Below, piece by piece: positions 54,477-63,626 of a stretch of 64,000 nt of DNA. The notes under the pieces were generated by a model, which did not search any database, was not told the origin of the DNA, and was given only the letters and a program-made list of their open reading frames with translations. The DNA comes from Oscillospiraceae bacterium. Lineage in GTDB: Bacteria > Bacillota > Clostridia > Oscillospirales > CAG-382. Both the position numbers and the translations under genes were made by a program. Where the stretch lies: NCBI GenBank assembly GCA_015064955.1, contig SVRD01000007.1, forward strand, positions 1 to 64,000, written 5' to 3'. Each line of letters opens with the position of its first letter. The first letter of the stretch is position 1.

Positions 54477-55016
54477 ATGAAAAAAATCAAATGTGCTGCG
54501 GCGCTGCTTGCCTGTGTTATGCTCATTTCTGCATTTTTCACCGGTGTATCCGCAGAAACACTTGAATTTGTCCCCGAAACAAGAAACGGCAAAATTTACG
54601 GCATCCCCGCAGGCTCGACCGAAACACAGGTGGCACTTGCATACTTTAACGCTGTCGTAGACGTTCTCGATGCCGACGGAAAAGCGGTTGGTAAAAGCAC
54701 GCTTATCGGCACCGGCTTTACCGTTAAGCTCAACAGCATCGCATATACCGCGGTGGTAATGGGCGACATTGACGGCGACGGAAAGATAACCTCCTACGAT
54801 TACGTTGCAATAAAACGCGCATATCTCGGCAATTTAAAGCTCAGCACCATCGCACTCGAGGCGGCAGGTGTGAGAGCGGGTGACAGGATCAGCGCACTCA
54901 ACTACGTTATGGTGAAGCGTGCATATTTCGGCACCTACGATATCAATAACGAGTACACCTGCGATCCCTACAATCCCGCAGTGGGCGAATCCGGCTGGAC
55001 TTCCGGTTGGGTATAA
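54477..55016 (+). CDS. Secreted dockerin-like protein (179 aa)
   Basis: Signal peptide; GDIDGDGKITSYDYVAIKRAYLGN...ISALNYVMVKRAYFGTY. Confidence 0.75.
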   Translation: MKKIKCAAALLACVMLISAFFTGVSAETLEFVPETRNGKIYGIPAGSTETQVALAYFNAVVDVLDADGKAVGKSTLIGTGFTVKLNSIAYTAVVMGDIDGDGKITSYDYVAIKRAYLGNLKLSTIALEAAGVRAGDRISALNYVMVKRAYFGTYDINNEYTCDPYNPAVGESGWTSGWV

Positions 55017-55021
55017 TACCA

Positions 55022-55048
55022 AAAACCGATTCGTGATGAATCGGTTCA
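55022..55048 (+). terminator. Hairpin terminator
   Basis: AACCGATTC-gtgat-GAATCGGTT. Confidence 0.5.
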
Positions 55049-55090
55049 AGACTGAGAATAACTCATTCTTTTCGCTCTGAATAAAAAGAA

Positions 55091-55130
55091 AAATCGAGCT
55101 TCAATTTTGTATTGAAGCTCGATTGTTTTT
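55091..55130 (-). terminator. Rho-independent terminator of alr
   Basis: AATCGAGCTTCAAT-tttgt-ATTGAAGCTCGATT, 14-bp stem. Confidence 0.75.
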
Positions 55131-55136
55131 TATCGT

Positions 55137-56240
55137 TTATTCGGAAATGTATTCAAGCTTGACGCGGTGCTTTAACGAGCAAAGAATTTCGTAATTTATC
55201 GTTCCGAGCGCGCTTGCGAGCTTGTCGATATCCTCGCTTGTTTCAAATATTACCGCCTCGTCACGTACCGAGCATTCAAAATCGAGCCCGATATCGACCA
55301 TACACATATCCATACAGATTTTGCCGACTGTTGCAAAGCTTTTGCCGTTTATTCGTATAAGCTCTTTGCCGGAATATACCCGTGAGAATCCGTCGGCATA
55401 GCCGATCGCGATAACTGCAACGCGGGTATCCGACTTTGCGCGGTAACCGCACCCGTAGCTTACGCAGTCTCCTGCTTTGAGCGTATGAACGGCACAAACA
55501 CGTGCCGAAAGGCGCATTGCAGGGCGGATATTTTCGTCCTGTATGTTCGCAGAGGGCATAAGACCGTACAGTATGATACCCGCACGCACCATATCGAGAT
55601 GCATTTCGGGGTATCTGATCGTCGCCGCGCTGTTGCAGCAATGGCGGATGCCAACGCTTATATTGCGCGATTCGAGCTCTGAAAGCAGAGCGCTGAATAT
55701 TTTGTATTGCCATCTTGTGAATTGCTCGCCATCGCCGTCACTGTCGGCAAAGTGAGTGAATATTCCCTCGATGGATATATTTTCAAGCGATGCAATACTG
55801 CTTATTTCATCCGCGCAGGGAGAAACAAACGCTTCGCTGTGGCAATAGATGCCGAGACGCGACATACCCGTATCTACCTTTATATGCACGCGTACACAGC
55901 CGTATTTCGAAAGTGCCTTTGCATATTCGAAGCTATCTACTGTCTGGATAAAATCGCCCTCGATAACCTCGTTGATCATTTTGGCGTCGGTCGGGCCGAG
56001 GATAAGAATATTGCCCTTTACACCCGATGCGCGAAGCTCCTGCGCCTCGCTCAAGCAGGCAACGGCAAAGTCCGTGCAGCCGATGCTTTCGAGCATATTG
56101 CTCACAATTCCCGCGCCGTGCCCGTATGCATCTGCCTTGACGACAGCCATAACACGTGCCGAGCCGACAAGCGAACGTATGTAATTGTAGTTTTGCGCGA
56201 TGCGATCAAGATTGACCTGCGCCGTTACTCTGTGTTTCAT
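55137..56240 (-). CDS. alr: Alanine racemase
   Basis: AVVKADAYGHGAGIV; HIKVDTGMSRLGI; YADGFSRVYSG; start at MKHRVTAQVNL. Confidence 0.95.
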   Translation of the reverse strand: MKHRVTAQVNLDRIAQNYNYIRSLVGSARVMAVVKADAYGHGAGIVSNMLESIGCTDFAVACLSEAQELRASGVKGNILILGPTDAKMINEVIEGDFIQTVDSFEYAKALSKYGCVRVHIKVDTGMSRLGIYCHSEAFVSPCADEISSIASLENISIEGIFTHFADSDGDGEQFTRWQYKIFSALLSELESRNISVGIRHCCNSAATIRYPEMHLDMVRAGIILYGLMPSANIQDENIRPAMRLSARVCAVHTLKAGDCVSYGCGYRAKSDTRVAVIAIGYADGFSRVYSGKELIRINGKSFATVGKICMDMCMVDIGLDFECSVRDEAVIFETSEDIDKLASALGTINYEILCSLKHRVKLEYISE

Positions 56241-56724
56241 ATGGTTCAAACGAGGCGAAGCTGAATTTAAACCGCCGCCCGTTTTCCTCCGTTCCGATAC
56301 CGAGAATAGCTTCGGTATCCTTATCATAATACACTATAATCGTCATTTCGTCAATAGTGTACTTTGCTTCTCCGTCGGAATAAATCGCCTTTTCGTCGCT
56401 CTGCGCAAGCAATTTCACAGCCTTTACCAGCGCCTCTTGTGCAGGGAAGGTGCCCTTTTTTACCTCACGCGTGAATATGCCGTCAACACTTGCGGTGTGC
56501 TTTTCTTCGCTGAAATTCAGCCTTGTCCCAGCAAGAATATGGCCGCTTCCGAAGCTGATCTCGCTGACTGCTTCGGTTATTACCGCATCGAACGGTGAAT
56601 CGCTTCCATCGAGAGCGGCTGTTATTTTCAGCGGCAAAGCAAATTGCTCCTTCGGGTCGGGCTGCGCTTGGCAGGAAGCAAACGGCAAAAGAATTACGAC
56701 GAGTAAAAATAATATTTTTTTCAA
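56206..56724 (-). CDS. Lipoprotein, unknown function
   Basis: 172 aa; MKKILFLLVVILLPFASCQ lipobox; overlaps alr start by 35 nt. Confidence 0.65.
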   Translation of the reverse strand: MKKILFLLVVILLPFASCQAQPDPKEQFALPLKITAALDGSDSPFDAVITEAVSEISFGSGHILAGTRLNFSEEKHTASVDGIFTREVKKGTFPAQEALVKAVKLLAQSDEKAIYSDGEAKYTIDEMTIIVYYDKDTEAILGIGTEENGRRFKFSFASFEPYETQSNGAGQS

Positions 56725-56753
56725 AGCTTCTCCGTCCTTTCCGGAGAAAAGGC

Positions 56754-57566
56754 TTACCCGAGTATCCTGCCGATCTCCTTTGGCAGATCAGACGGCAAAA
56801 CACCGCTTTTTCCAAGCGTTTTTTCTAAATTATCTCCCGCAAGACCGTGGACGTAAACGGCGATTTTTGCCGCGTCGGCAATTTCATATCCCTGGGCAAC
56901 AAGCGATGCGGTGACGCCTGCCAGAACGTCGCCGCTTCCGCCCTTTGCGAGCGCGCTCGAGCCGCTTGTGTTGATATAAGCATCTCCGTTGCTTGTCGCA
57001 ATTACCGTGTTTTTGCCCTTGAGAACGAGAACACAATTATACTTGGTTGCAAATTCAAGCGCGGTTTCTACGCGTGCCGATTGAACATAGGAAATACTTT
57101 TGCCGATAAGCCTTGCCATTTCGGCGGGGTGAGGAGTCAGTATTTTCGGGCAATCCATTCTCTCCAATACATCAATATGCATAGAAAGGAAATTTATGCA
57201 ATCGGCGTCAAGAACTGCGGGAAGTGTACAGTTTGTGAGCACTGCTTCGAGAATATCATCGTAGACTCTGCCGATACCGCAGCCGCAAAGAAATGCTGTG
57301 CTTTTTTCAAAGCTTATATCCGCAATCGGAACAAAGACAGGCTCGAACAGTATTCTGCGTATTTCGGAAAGCGTCGATTCGTTTCCGCAAAAGCGCATCA
57401 AGCCCAATCCGCTTCGCAGTGCCGCGATCGCGGCAAAGCACGCCGCACCTGTCATATTTTCGCTTCCGACGAGTGTTAAAAGCGTTCCGAAATCGCCCTT
57501 GCAGGAGTCTTCCTTGCGGGGACGTATCAGCTTGAGTATATCGTTTGTTATAAATTCACTCTTCAT
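56754..57566 (-). CDS. ADP/ATP-dependent NAD(P)H-hydrate dehydratase
   Basis: KGDFGTLLTLVGSENMTGAACFAAIAALRSGLGL; TPHPAEMARL; GSGDVLAGVTASLVAQG. Confidence 0.85.
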   Translation of the reverse strand: MKSEFITNDILKLIRPRKEDSCKGDFGTLLTLVGSENMTGAACFAAIAALRSGLGLMRFCGNESTLSEIRRILFEPVFVPIADISFEKSTAFLCGCGIGRVYDDILEAVLTNCTLPAVLDADCINFLSMHIDVLERMDCPKILTPHPAEMARLIGKSISYVQSARVETALEFATKYNCVLVLKGKNTVIATSNGDAYINTSGSSALAKGGSGDVLAGVTASLVAQGYEIADAAKIAVYVHGLAGDNLEKTLGKSGVLPSDLPKEIGRILG

Positions 57567-57600
57567 CTTTCTTGACAGTCCTCGGCTCTTTTTTGCTATT

Positions 57601-58356
57601 TTAGCACGAGAAGCAGGAATTTTCAATAGCCGTTTGCGGAAGCGTAAGTATCCCCGATGAGTATATCGGAATGATTTTGTTGTAAATATAATGCTGACCG
57701 AAAAGACCGTAGACAACTTCGCCGTGGAAAAACAGCATACGAAGCGAAAATGCACTGTCCAAACACGCACTTTGGGTGTTGCCGCTGTCGTAGACCGTTA
57801 CAGTCTGCCTGCCGTCACAAACCGATCCCATCGCATAGCGTTCACTGCCGAAAGCAATAAAATCGGTCAGAAATTCGTTTCTGTGTGCTTCGCAAAGCAA
57901 CGAAATGCAGACTCCGCTTGAGTCGAACAAAAAGGCTTTGTCGTTAAACGACGCCGTGATATAACAGCTTCCGCCGATAATCACCGTCATGGCATCGGTC
58001 AACGCGCCCGTACACGAATTGCAGGATCGTGAGCAAGAACAAGAGCAAGCGCAAGCGCTCGGGCAGAGATCTATATATCCTTGCTCGTTGAAGCAGGAAT
58101 CGAGAAAATACATTCTTCTGCCGTTACATTCAGCCAATGCGGTATATCCGTTGCCGCAGGCGTTTTTTCGCAAACGCATATAAGGTCTTGCCGTCGGGGT
58201 GCAGTCGCAAGTGCGGCAGTGCTCCGGGCAGACAGAATATATCGTTCGGTTGATGCCGTCCGTTGCCAGAATGCTTTCGCCGCAAATCGTTGCCGATAAC
58301 GCCGCGAGCGAATTGTTCAAGGTAAAGCTTTGGGTTTTGTTTGCCAAAATTATCAC
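57601..58356 (-). CDS. Cysteine-rich protein of unknown function (22 Cys in 251 aa)
   Basis: CPEHCRTCDC and CPSACACSCSCSRSCNSC clusters; sigma-A promoter immediately upstream. Confidence 0.7.
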   Translation of the reverse strand: MIILANKTQSFTLNNSLAALSATICGESILATDGINRTIYSVCPEHCRTCDCTPTARPYMRLRKNACGNGYTALAECNGRRMYFLDSCFNEQGYIDLCPSACACSCSCSRSCNSCTGALTDAMTVIIGGSCYITASFNDKAFLFDSSGVCISLLCEAHRNEFLTDFIAFGSERYAMGSVCDGRQTVTVYDSGNTQSACLDSAFSLRMLFFHGEVVYGLFGQHYIYNKIIPIYSSGILTLPQTAIENSCFSC

Positions 58357-58367
58357 CCTCCACTTGA

Positions 58368-58396
58368 ATTATATTCCTATTTGTGCGGTAATGTAA
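58368..58396 (-). promoter_or_regulatory. Sigma-A-like promoter of Cys-rich gene
   Basis: TTACAT-N17-TATAAT on minus strand. Confidence 0.55.
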
Positions 58397-58407
58397 CAGA
58401 TATCCTC

Positions 58408-58436
58408 TTGATTTTTTTACTAAGTATAAATATAAT
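58408..58436 (+). promoter_or_regulatory. Sigma-A promoter of SGNH/DUF4855 pair
   Basis: TTGATT-N17-TATAAT. Confidence 0.6.
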
Positions 58437-58480
58437 AAAAAAGTGAATAATCTTCAGTACTGACATACGGGGGATTTATT

Positions 58481-59569
58481 ATGAAAAACAGCTTGATTTA
58501 TATACTTTGCGTCTGTATTTGCGTTCTTGCCTTTTGCGCCTGCTCGCAATCGGAGCAGACAAGCGGCTCGCCGCTTGCCGAGAGCGAATCTTTTTCTGCC
58601 GACGCAAATTCCGATTCATCGGATAAAGCCGCGATGACCGATATTTCGATAGATTTTTCGGAGCCCGAATCGTTTTCCGAGCCCGAAACGAGCATTCCGC
58701 CGAAATACGGCGAATCGAGCAGAAAAAGCATTGTGGTGCTCGGCGATTCGATCGCGCGGGGATATGGGCTGAAAAATATCGAAAAGGAGCGCTTTTCCTC
58801 GCTTCTTGCCGAATCGCTGAAAGCCGATTACGGAAAGGTGAGCGTTCAAAACTACGGCGTTGACGGTATGACGGGGCGCGAATTGGCAGAGCTTTTAAAG
58901 GAAAGACGGATAAAGGAGCTTTCCAAATGCGACACCGTTATCATCAGCATCGGCGGGAACAATATTTTACAGCATATCACCGACGGCGAAACACTTTCGG
59001 GAATGATAACCGATTTCGACCCCGTCGCGCTGATCGACTATTTCCGCTATCTCAAAACCGAAAATCCCGAGGAAAAAAGCAAGCTTTCCTATGCGGTCGA
59101 TGCGGTAGACGTGTTGATCGATTCGATCATCGCCGCGTTTGAGGGCGACGCGTTTGCAAAGCTTATCGAAACAGCGGGGCATGATCTCCGAAAGGAAATA
59201 CCCGAAATAATCGGCGAGATAAGAAAGGTGAATAAAACTGCTGACATTTATATCCAGACGGTATACAATCCCTTTAAGGGAGTTGTGGTCGAGCTTGAGG
59301 ATATAACCGAAACACCGATAGATCTCGGCATTTACGGTGAAAATGCCGTTTCGGCGCTCAATACGCCGATATTAGAGCTTGCGGACGAATACGGATACAC
59401 CGCCGTTGAGGTCCACAGTCTTTTCGAGGAATACGAAACAGGGCTTACAAACGCTGTTTTTGATCTTTTGACTCTGAATCTCAGCTTTGACCCTCACCCG
59501 AATCTTAGAGGGCATTTGCTGATTGCCGATCTTTATTACAAAATTATGTCGGAGGACAACGATGATTAA
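58481..59569 (+). CDS. SGNH/GDSL hydrolase lipoprotein
   Basis: VLGDSIARGYGLKN; VIISIGGNNILQ; DPHPNLRGH; lipobox AFCACS. Confidence 0.85.
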   Translation: MKNSLIYILCVCICVLAFCACSQSEQTSGSPLAESESFSADANSDSSDKAAMTDISIDFSEPESFSEPETSIPPKYGESSRKSIVVLGDSIARGYGLKNIEKERFSSLLAESLKADYGKVSVQNYGVDGMTGRELAELLKERRIKELSKCDTVIISIGGNNILQHITDGETLSGMITDFDPVALIDYFRYLKTENPEEKSKLSYAVDAVDVLIDSIIAAFEGDAFAKLIETAGHDLRKEIPEIIGEIRKVNKTADIYIQTVYNPFKGVVVELEDITETPIDLGIYGENAVSALNTPILELADEYGYTAVEVHSLFEEYETGLTNAVFDLLTLNLSFDPHPNLRGHLLIADLYYKIMSEDNDD

Positions 59570-61682
59570 ACGATTTGCCGCACTTTTTCTGCTTTGCGTG
59601 CTTTTGTGTGCCGCACTGCCTGCTTCGGCGTCCGAAGTCGAGAATCTGGTGCTCGGTCTTGAATATACCGTCGAAACGGGTGAGCCGGTTACCATGTCGC
59701 ACCTTAATTTCAGCGAAGCGGGTACCAAGTTCGACCTCGACAACGGTCAGCTGACCGACGGAAAAACCGCGACAAATTCGCCCTCGGCTGACGGCTGGTA
59801 TTGCGCGTTCCGCGGTCAAAGCCGTATAATCGGCTTTGATTTGGGAAGCGTTTGCGCGGTGTCGGGGATAGAAGCAGGCTTCCTCCACGCGAAAGCCCCC
59901 GCTGTTTATGCCCCGAGATACGTAAGAGTTTATATTTCGGAAAACGGAACCGATTATATGACGGTATGCGATCATCTTACGGGATATGATCTTACCGATA
60001 CTGCTGTAAGCCGCAAGGAGCTTTCGCTTGCTTTTGACAATATTTACGCGGCGCGCTACGTTAAGGTGGAGTTTTGTTGCGATATCTTTGCTTATTGCGA
60101 TGAAATTCGCGTTTTGGGAAGCAAGGAAACCGACGGAAGCGAAAAAAGCATTACTCCCGACAAAAAACCGACAGAAAAGGGATACTTAAAATCGCTTGGC
60201 GGAAGCAGCAACATAATAAAGCTTTACAACGGATATTATAACCACGACACAAATATCGGGATCCTTTACGAGAATGAGATCCTTCCATACGTAGCATATC
60301 TTGACACCAACGGAAACATAGCGGGGAAGATGTTCGATGCTATCGCGCTCGTGCCCTGCCACGGCGATTATCCCTCGGGGGGAAGATTGGTAAAGACCAA
60401 CGGAAAGCCCGGCGCGGTGATGAGCGATTGGGAGCTCTATTTTGAATACACCTTCAGAGACGGGCAGGATCTTTATGCGATAAACAACGTTGCGGGCAGA
60501 GTTAACGAGGCACTCTCGCTGAAGGATAAATATCCTGTATATCTCACGATACCTTATCCCACCGTGTTGAGCGATAAGCCGTTCGGCGATATCGACGGTG
60601 ACGGCGAGGAGGAAAGCTGTCAAACCTTGGAAGAGCGTTTGGCAATAGTCAAATGGTATATCGATAAATGCATCGAAAAGTTTGAGTCAAAGAACTATGC
60701 AAATATCGAGCTTGCCGGCTTTTATTGGCTTCGCGAGGAAGTGAATTACAGCGATTCCGACCACGAGGATATTCTTGTTATCGAGGCTAACGAGTATATC
60801 GAAAAGAAACGACTCGATTCGATCTTCGATCCGTTTTATCTCTCTGTCGGCTTTGACGAATGGGAATATCTCGGCTTTGACGGCGCGGTAATGCAGCCGA
60901 ACCTTGCGTTTTCCGACGTATACAGCTATTTCGAAGCGGGAATGCTCGAGGAGTTTGCACAATCGGTATACGATAATAATCTCGGTGTTGAGATCGAAAC
61001 AAACGAGCCCTCATTTTTCAGAGGCGACGATTATTTAAAGGCAGGCTTTAATTACGAAAGCTATCTCTATTACGGCAGTAAGACGGGATATATGAACAGC
61101 CTGAAGACCTATTATCAGGGTGCCGGCCCCGGAAGCTTTTATGATTTCTGCTATGCCGATATCAGCACACCGAAGGGAATATATCTGCGCAGGCTTTACG
61201 ATATCACCTATTCGTTCATTCACGGCGTTTATAAAAACCTTGCACCGATCGTCGAAATCGGCGACATCGAGCTTTTGGCGGGCGATACTCGCGCTATGGC
61301 GGATATTTCGATAACCGATTCCGATTCTTATTGGGGCGATATCGCTGTAAGCTTCCCGACCGAGCCGTCACACGGAAAGGTGACTGTTGCGGCGAGCAAG
61401 AAAACGCTTGTCTACCGTCCCGACGATAATTTTGTCGGCGAGGATTCGTTTACCGTATGCGTGAGCGACGGATTCAATAAATCCGAGGAAATTACTGTAA
61501 CTGTTACAGTGAACGAGGCGGAAATATCGGAAATCGAAGCGACCTCGGAGGTAAGCGACGATACATCAAAGCCCGACGTCGAGGAAAATCCTGTTCCTGT
61601 CTGGCTTATCGCGGTTTTGTGTATTCTCGGCGGCGCGGTGGTATTGACCGCAGTTATAATGATAGTAAAGCGTAAAAAATAA
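59562..61682 (+). CDS. DUF4855-type secreted protein: discoidin-like + DUF4855 + Ig/cadherin-like domain + C-terminal TM anchor
   Basis: MIKRFAALFLLCVLLCAALPASA signal; ELAGFYWLREEVNYSD; PSHGKVTVAASKKTLVYRPDDNFVGEDSFTVCVSDG; terminal WLIAVLCILGGAVVLTAVIMIVKRKK. Confidence 0.75.
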   Translation: MIKRFAALFLLCVLLCAALPASASEVENLVLGLEYTVETGEPVTMSHLNFSEAGTKFDLDNGQLTDGKTATNSPSADGWYCAFRGQSRIIGFDLGSVCAVSGIEAGFLHAKAPAVYAPRYVRVYISENGTDYMTVCDHLTGYDLTDTAVSRKELSLAFDNIYAARYVKVEFCCDIFAYCDEIRVLGSKETDGSEKSITPDKKPTEKGYLKSLGGSSNIIKLYNGYYNHDTNIGILYENEILPYVAYLDTNGNIAGKMFDAIALVPCHGDYPSGGRLVKTNGKPGAVMSDWELYFEYTFRDGQDLYAINNVAGRVNEALSLKDKYPVYLTIPYPTVLSDKPFGDIDGDGEEESCQTLEERLAIVKWYIDKCIEKFESKNYANIELAGFYWLREEVNYSDSDHEDILVIEANEYIEKKRLDSIFDPFYLSVGFDEWEYLGFDGAVMQPNLAFSDVYSYFEAGMLEEFAQSVYDNNLGVEIETNEPSFFRGDDYLKAGFNYESYLYYGSKTGYMNSLKTYYQGAGPGSFYDFCYADISTPKGIYLRRLYDITYSFIHGVYKNLAPIVEIGDIELLAGDTRAMADISITDSDSYWGDIAVSFPTEPSHGKVTVAASKKTLVYRPDDNFVGEDSFTVCVSDGFNKSEEITVTVTVNEAEISEIEATSEVSDDTSKPDVEENPVPVWLIAVLCILGGAVVLTAVIMIVKRKK

Positions 61683-61684
61683 TA

Positions 61685-61728
61685 ATAAACGCTTCTCATA
61701 AGCCCTTGCTTCTGAGAAGCGTTTTTGT
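61685..61728 (+). terminator. Rho-independent terminator
   Basis: AAACGCTTCTCA...TGAGAAGCGTTTTTG. Confidence 0.75.
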
Positions 61729-61729
61729 A

Positions 61730-62116
61730 TTAAGTCAGCCCGAAGCTTATGCCGATGGCGCTGTTTACCTGCTGCATAGTGGTGTCGTCGAGCTTGCCCA
61801 TTCGCTCCTTCAGTCTGCGCTTGTCGATCGTGCGTATCTGCTCGAGCAATATCACCGAGTTTTTTGCAAGGCCGCAATCGGTATCGCCCGAAAGCGAGTG
61901 CGCCGCGGTCACCTCGATGTGTGTAGGAAGCTTTGCTTTGCCGGTGCGGCTTGTTATTGCCGCGGCGATAACTGTCGGGCTGTATTTGTTGCCCATATCG
62001 TTTTGTACGATCAGCACGGGGCGTATCCCGCCCTGCTCCGAGCCGACGACAGGACTGAGGTCGGCGTAGTATATGTCGCCTCGGCGGATTCCTTCCTCGC
62101 CGTTTTGTGTCTTCAA
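61730..62116 (-). CDS. MazF/PemK-family endoribonuclease toxin (NdoA-like)
   Basis: [33 protein letters not shown] start after [18 protein letters not shown]. Confidence 0.85.
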   Translation of the reverse strand: MKTQNGEEGIRRGDIYYADLSPVVGSEQGGIRPVLIVQNDMGNKYSPTVIAAAITSRTGKAKLPTHIEVTAAHSLSGDTDCGLAKNSVILLEQIRTIDKRRLKERMGKLDDTTMQQVNSAIGISFGLT

Positions 62117-62195
62117 TGTTGAACACTCCTTCTGATGTAAGTATATGTTTACATACAATAGTGTTGCCAACATCGCATTGTTTATATCACAAAAA

Positions 62196-62238
62196 CAAAA
62201 AATCACCCTGCCGACTTTATGGACGGCGGGGCGATTGG
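62196..62238 (-). terminator. Hairpin terminator downstream of 62248-63300 gene
   Basis: AATCgCCCCGCCG...CGGCAGGGTGATTTTTT on minus strand. Confidence 0.6.
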
Positions 62239-62247
62239 TTTACATAA

Positions 62248-63300
62248 TCAATTCTCGATTATAGCTTCTTTAATGTATTTGTTGAAGAAATTCGTTGTTC
62301 CCGAGTTTACGTAGTCGAGCTCGATATCGACCATTCCGAGAGGATGGTTTTTATCGACTGTGACCGAGCGTCTTTGCCAGAATCCGATACCGCTCTTGAA
62401 GGTGAGAGAGGCGTAACCCTTGCAGTGTCGGTCGATAACCTTCAGATACTCCTCGCAACGCTGCTTCATCGCTTCGCCGCTTTGAATTCCGCTTATCGTT
62501 ATTTCACAGCAGATGTTGTTCCAAAGTGCATCGGGCGCTGAGGAGAGTATTGCTTCTCCGCGGCGGTTTACGAATCTGTCGAATGTCACAATAAAGCCGT
62601 CGTCGGGGAATGCTTCGCGCAAAACACTTGTGATTTCAAGGATATACGGCTCGCATATCTTGCGCTCCATCAATCTTTGAAAGCCGTCGGCTATAACGTC
62701 GTCACCGAGCGTTATCGAGGCGGTTTCGGTGGGGTAAACACTGCTCGATGCATCGACTGTGTAAGCCCCCGTCTGATAGCGGTAGTAAATGCTCGAAAAC
62801 TCGAAATCGCCGAGTGCGGCGTTTTCGGATTCGGGATAGATCGTATTCGTATATTCGGTGATCTTGTTTTTTGCGCCGATTGCCGTTATGGGATTGCCGA
62901 CAAATATTATTCCGAGCGCGAACGACAGTAAAGCACCGGCGGTGATGATCGAGATCCCTTTTGCCTTGCTCTTTTTCAGCGCTTTGAAGCCGAGATTGAA
63001 CGCGAGCACGGCAAGTAGACATAATGCGGTGAACATTATTGCGACCGATGTGTCTGCGGTTTCGGTTGTGTTGAAAATAAACACGGTAACACCGAACAAA
63101 ACGCATTTGTACATAAGCTCGAGCTTTAAAAATACACTTGCGGCGCACAGAAGCAACGAAAGCGGAGTCATCGCAATAATTCCGGCAGAGCGTCTGAAGC
63201 AAAGCGCGCAAAGGAACGCCAGAATCGCGGTAAGAACGAGATTTACGGCATATTTCAGGGTTTCGTTATTCTTTTTGCCCTTTGTTTTGGTGTCGCTCAT
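62248..63300 (-). CDS. Membrane protein, unknown function
   Basis: 350 aa with ~5 TM N-terminal half and soluble C-terminal half. Confidence 0.6.
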   Translation of the reverse strand: MSDTKTKGKKNNETLKYAVNLVLTAILAFLCALCFRRSAGIIAMTPLSLLLCAASVFLKLELMYKCVLFGVTVFIFNTTETADTSVAIMFTALCLLAVLAFNLGFKALKKSKAKGISIITAGALLSFALGIIFVGNPITAIGAKNKITEYTNTIYPESENAALGDFEFSSIYYRYQTGAYTVDASSSVYPTETASITLGDDVIADGFQRLMERKICEPYILEITSVLREAFPDDGFIVTFDRFVNRRGEAILSSAPDALWNNICCEITISGIQSGEAMKQRCEEYLKVIDRHCKGYASLTFKSGIGFWQRRSVTVDKNHPLGMVDIELDYVNSGTTNFFNKYIKEAIIEN

Positions 63301-63626
63301 TCATATTCCTCCAGATTGTAGGGGTTGGTAAGCTTAATAAGAAGCGCGGTATCGTCGTCGGATTGCATTTTGTTGTTGCGTTCGGCACCGCATTTTGTGC
63401 ATTTATGGGTGATGATAAAGCCTTTTTTTGAATTCACGGTAACTGCGCTCGGACGCATCATCGCACCGCATTCCGACGCACGATCGCCGGGGTTTACGTC
63501 GACGTGCTTTGAATAAAGGCAATATGGGCAGTGATTGCGTGAGCTGTATCCGAGCGGTGAGACCTCTTTTCCACAATGGCCGCAGATAAATCCACTATCA
63601 TTCTTGGTAAAAATTTTGTTTTCCAT
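63297..63626 (-). CDS. RNHCP domain-containing zinc-ribbon protein
   Basis: FICGHCGKEVSPLGYSSRNHCPYCLYSKHVD; CTKCGAERNNKM. Confidence 0.85.
   Translation of the reverse strand: MENKIFTKNDSGFICGHCGKEVSPLGYSSRNHCPYCLYSKHVDVNPGDRASECGAMMRPSAVTVNSKKGFIITHKCTKCGAERNNKMQSDDDTALLIKLTNPYNLEEYE

Noticed and set aside
5176-55016. Complete cellulosome locus
   Set aside because: No scaffoldin with multiple canonical cohesins and no cellulases in the window; only dispersed dockerin-like/cohesin-like proteins.
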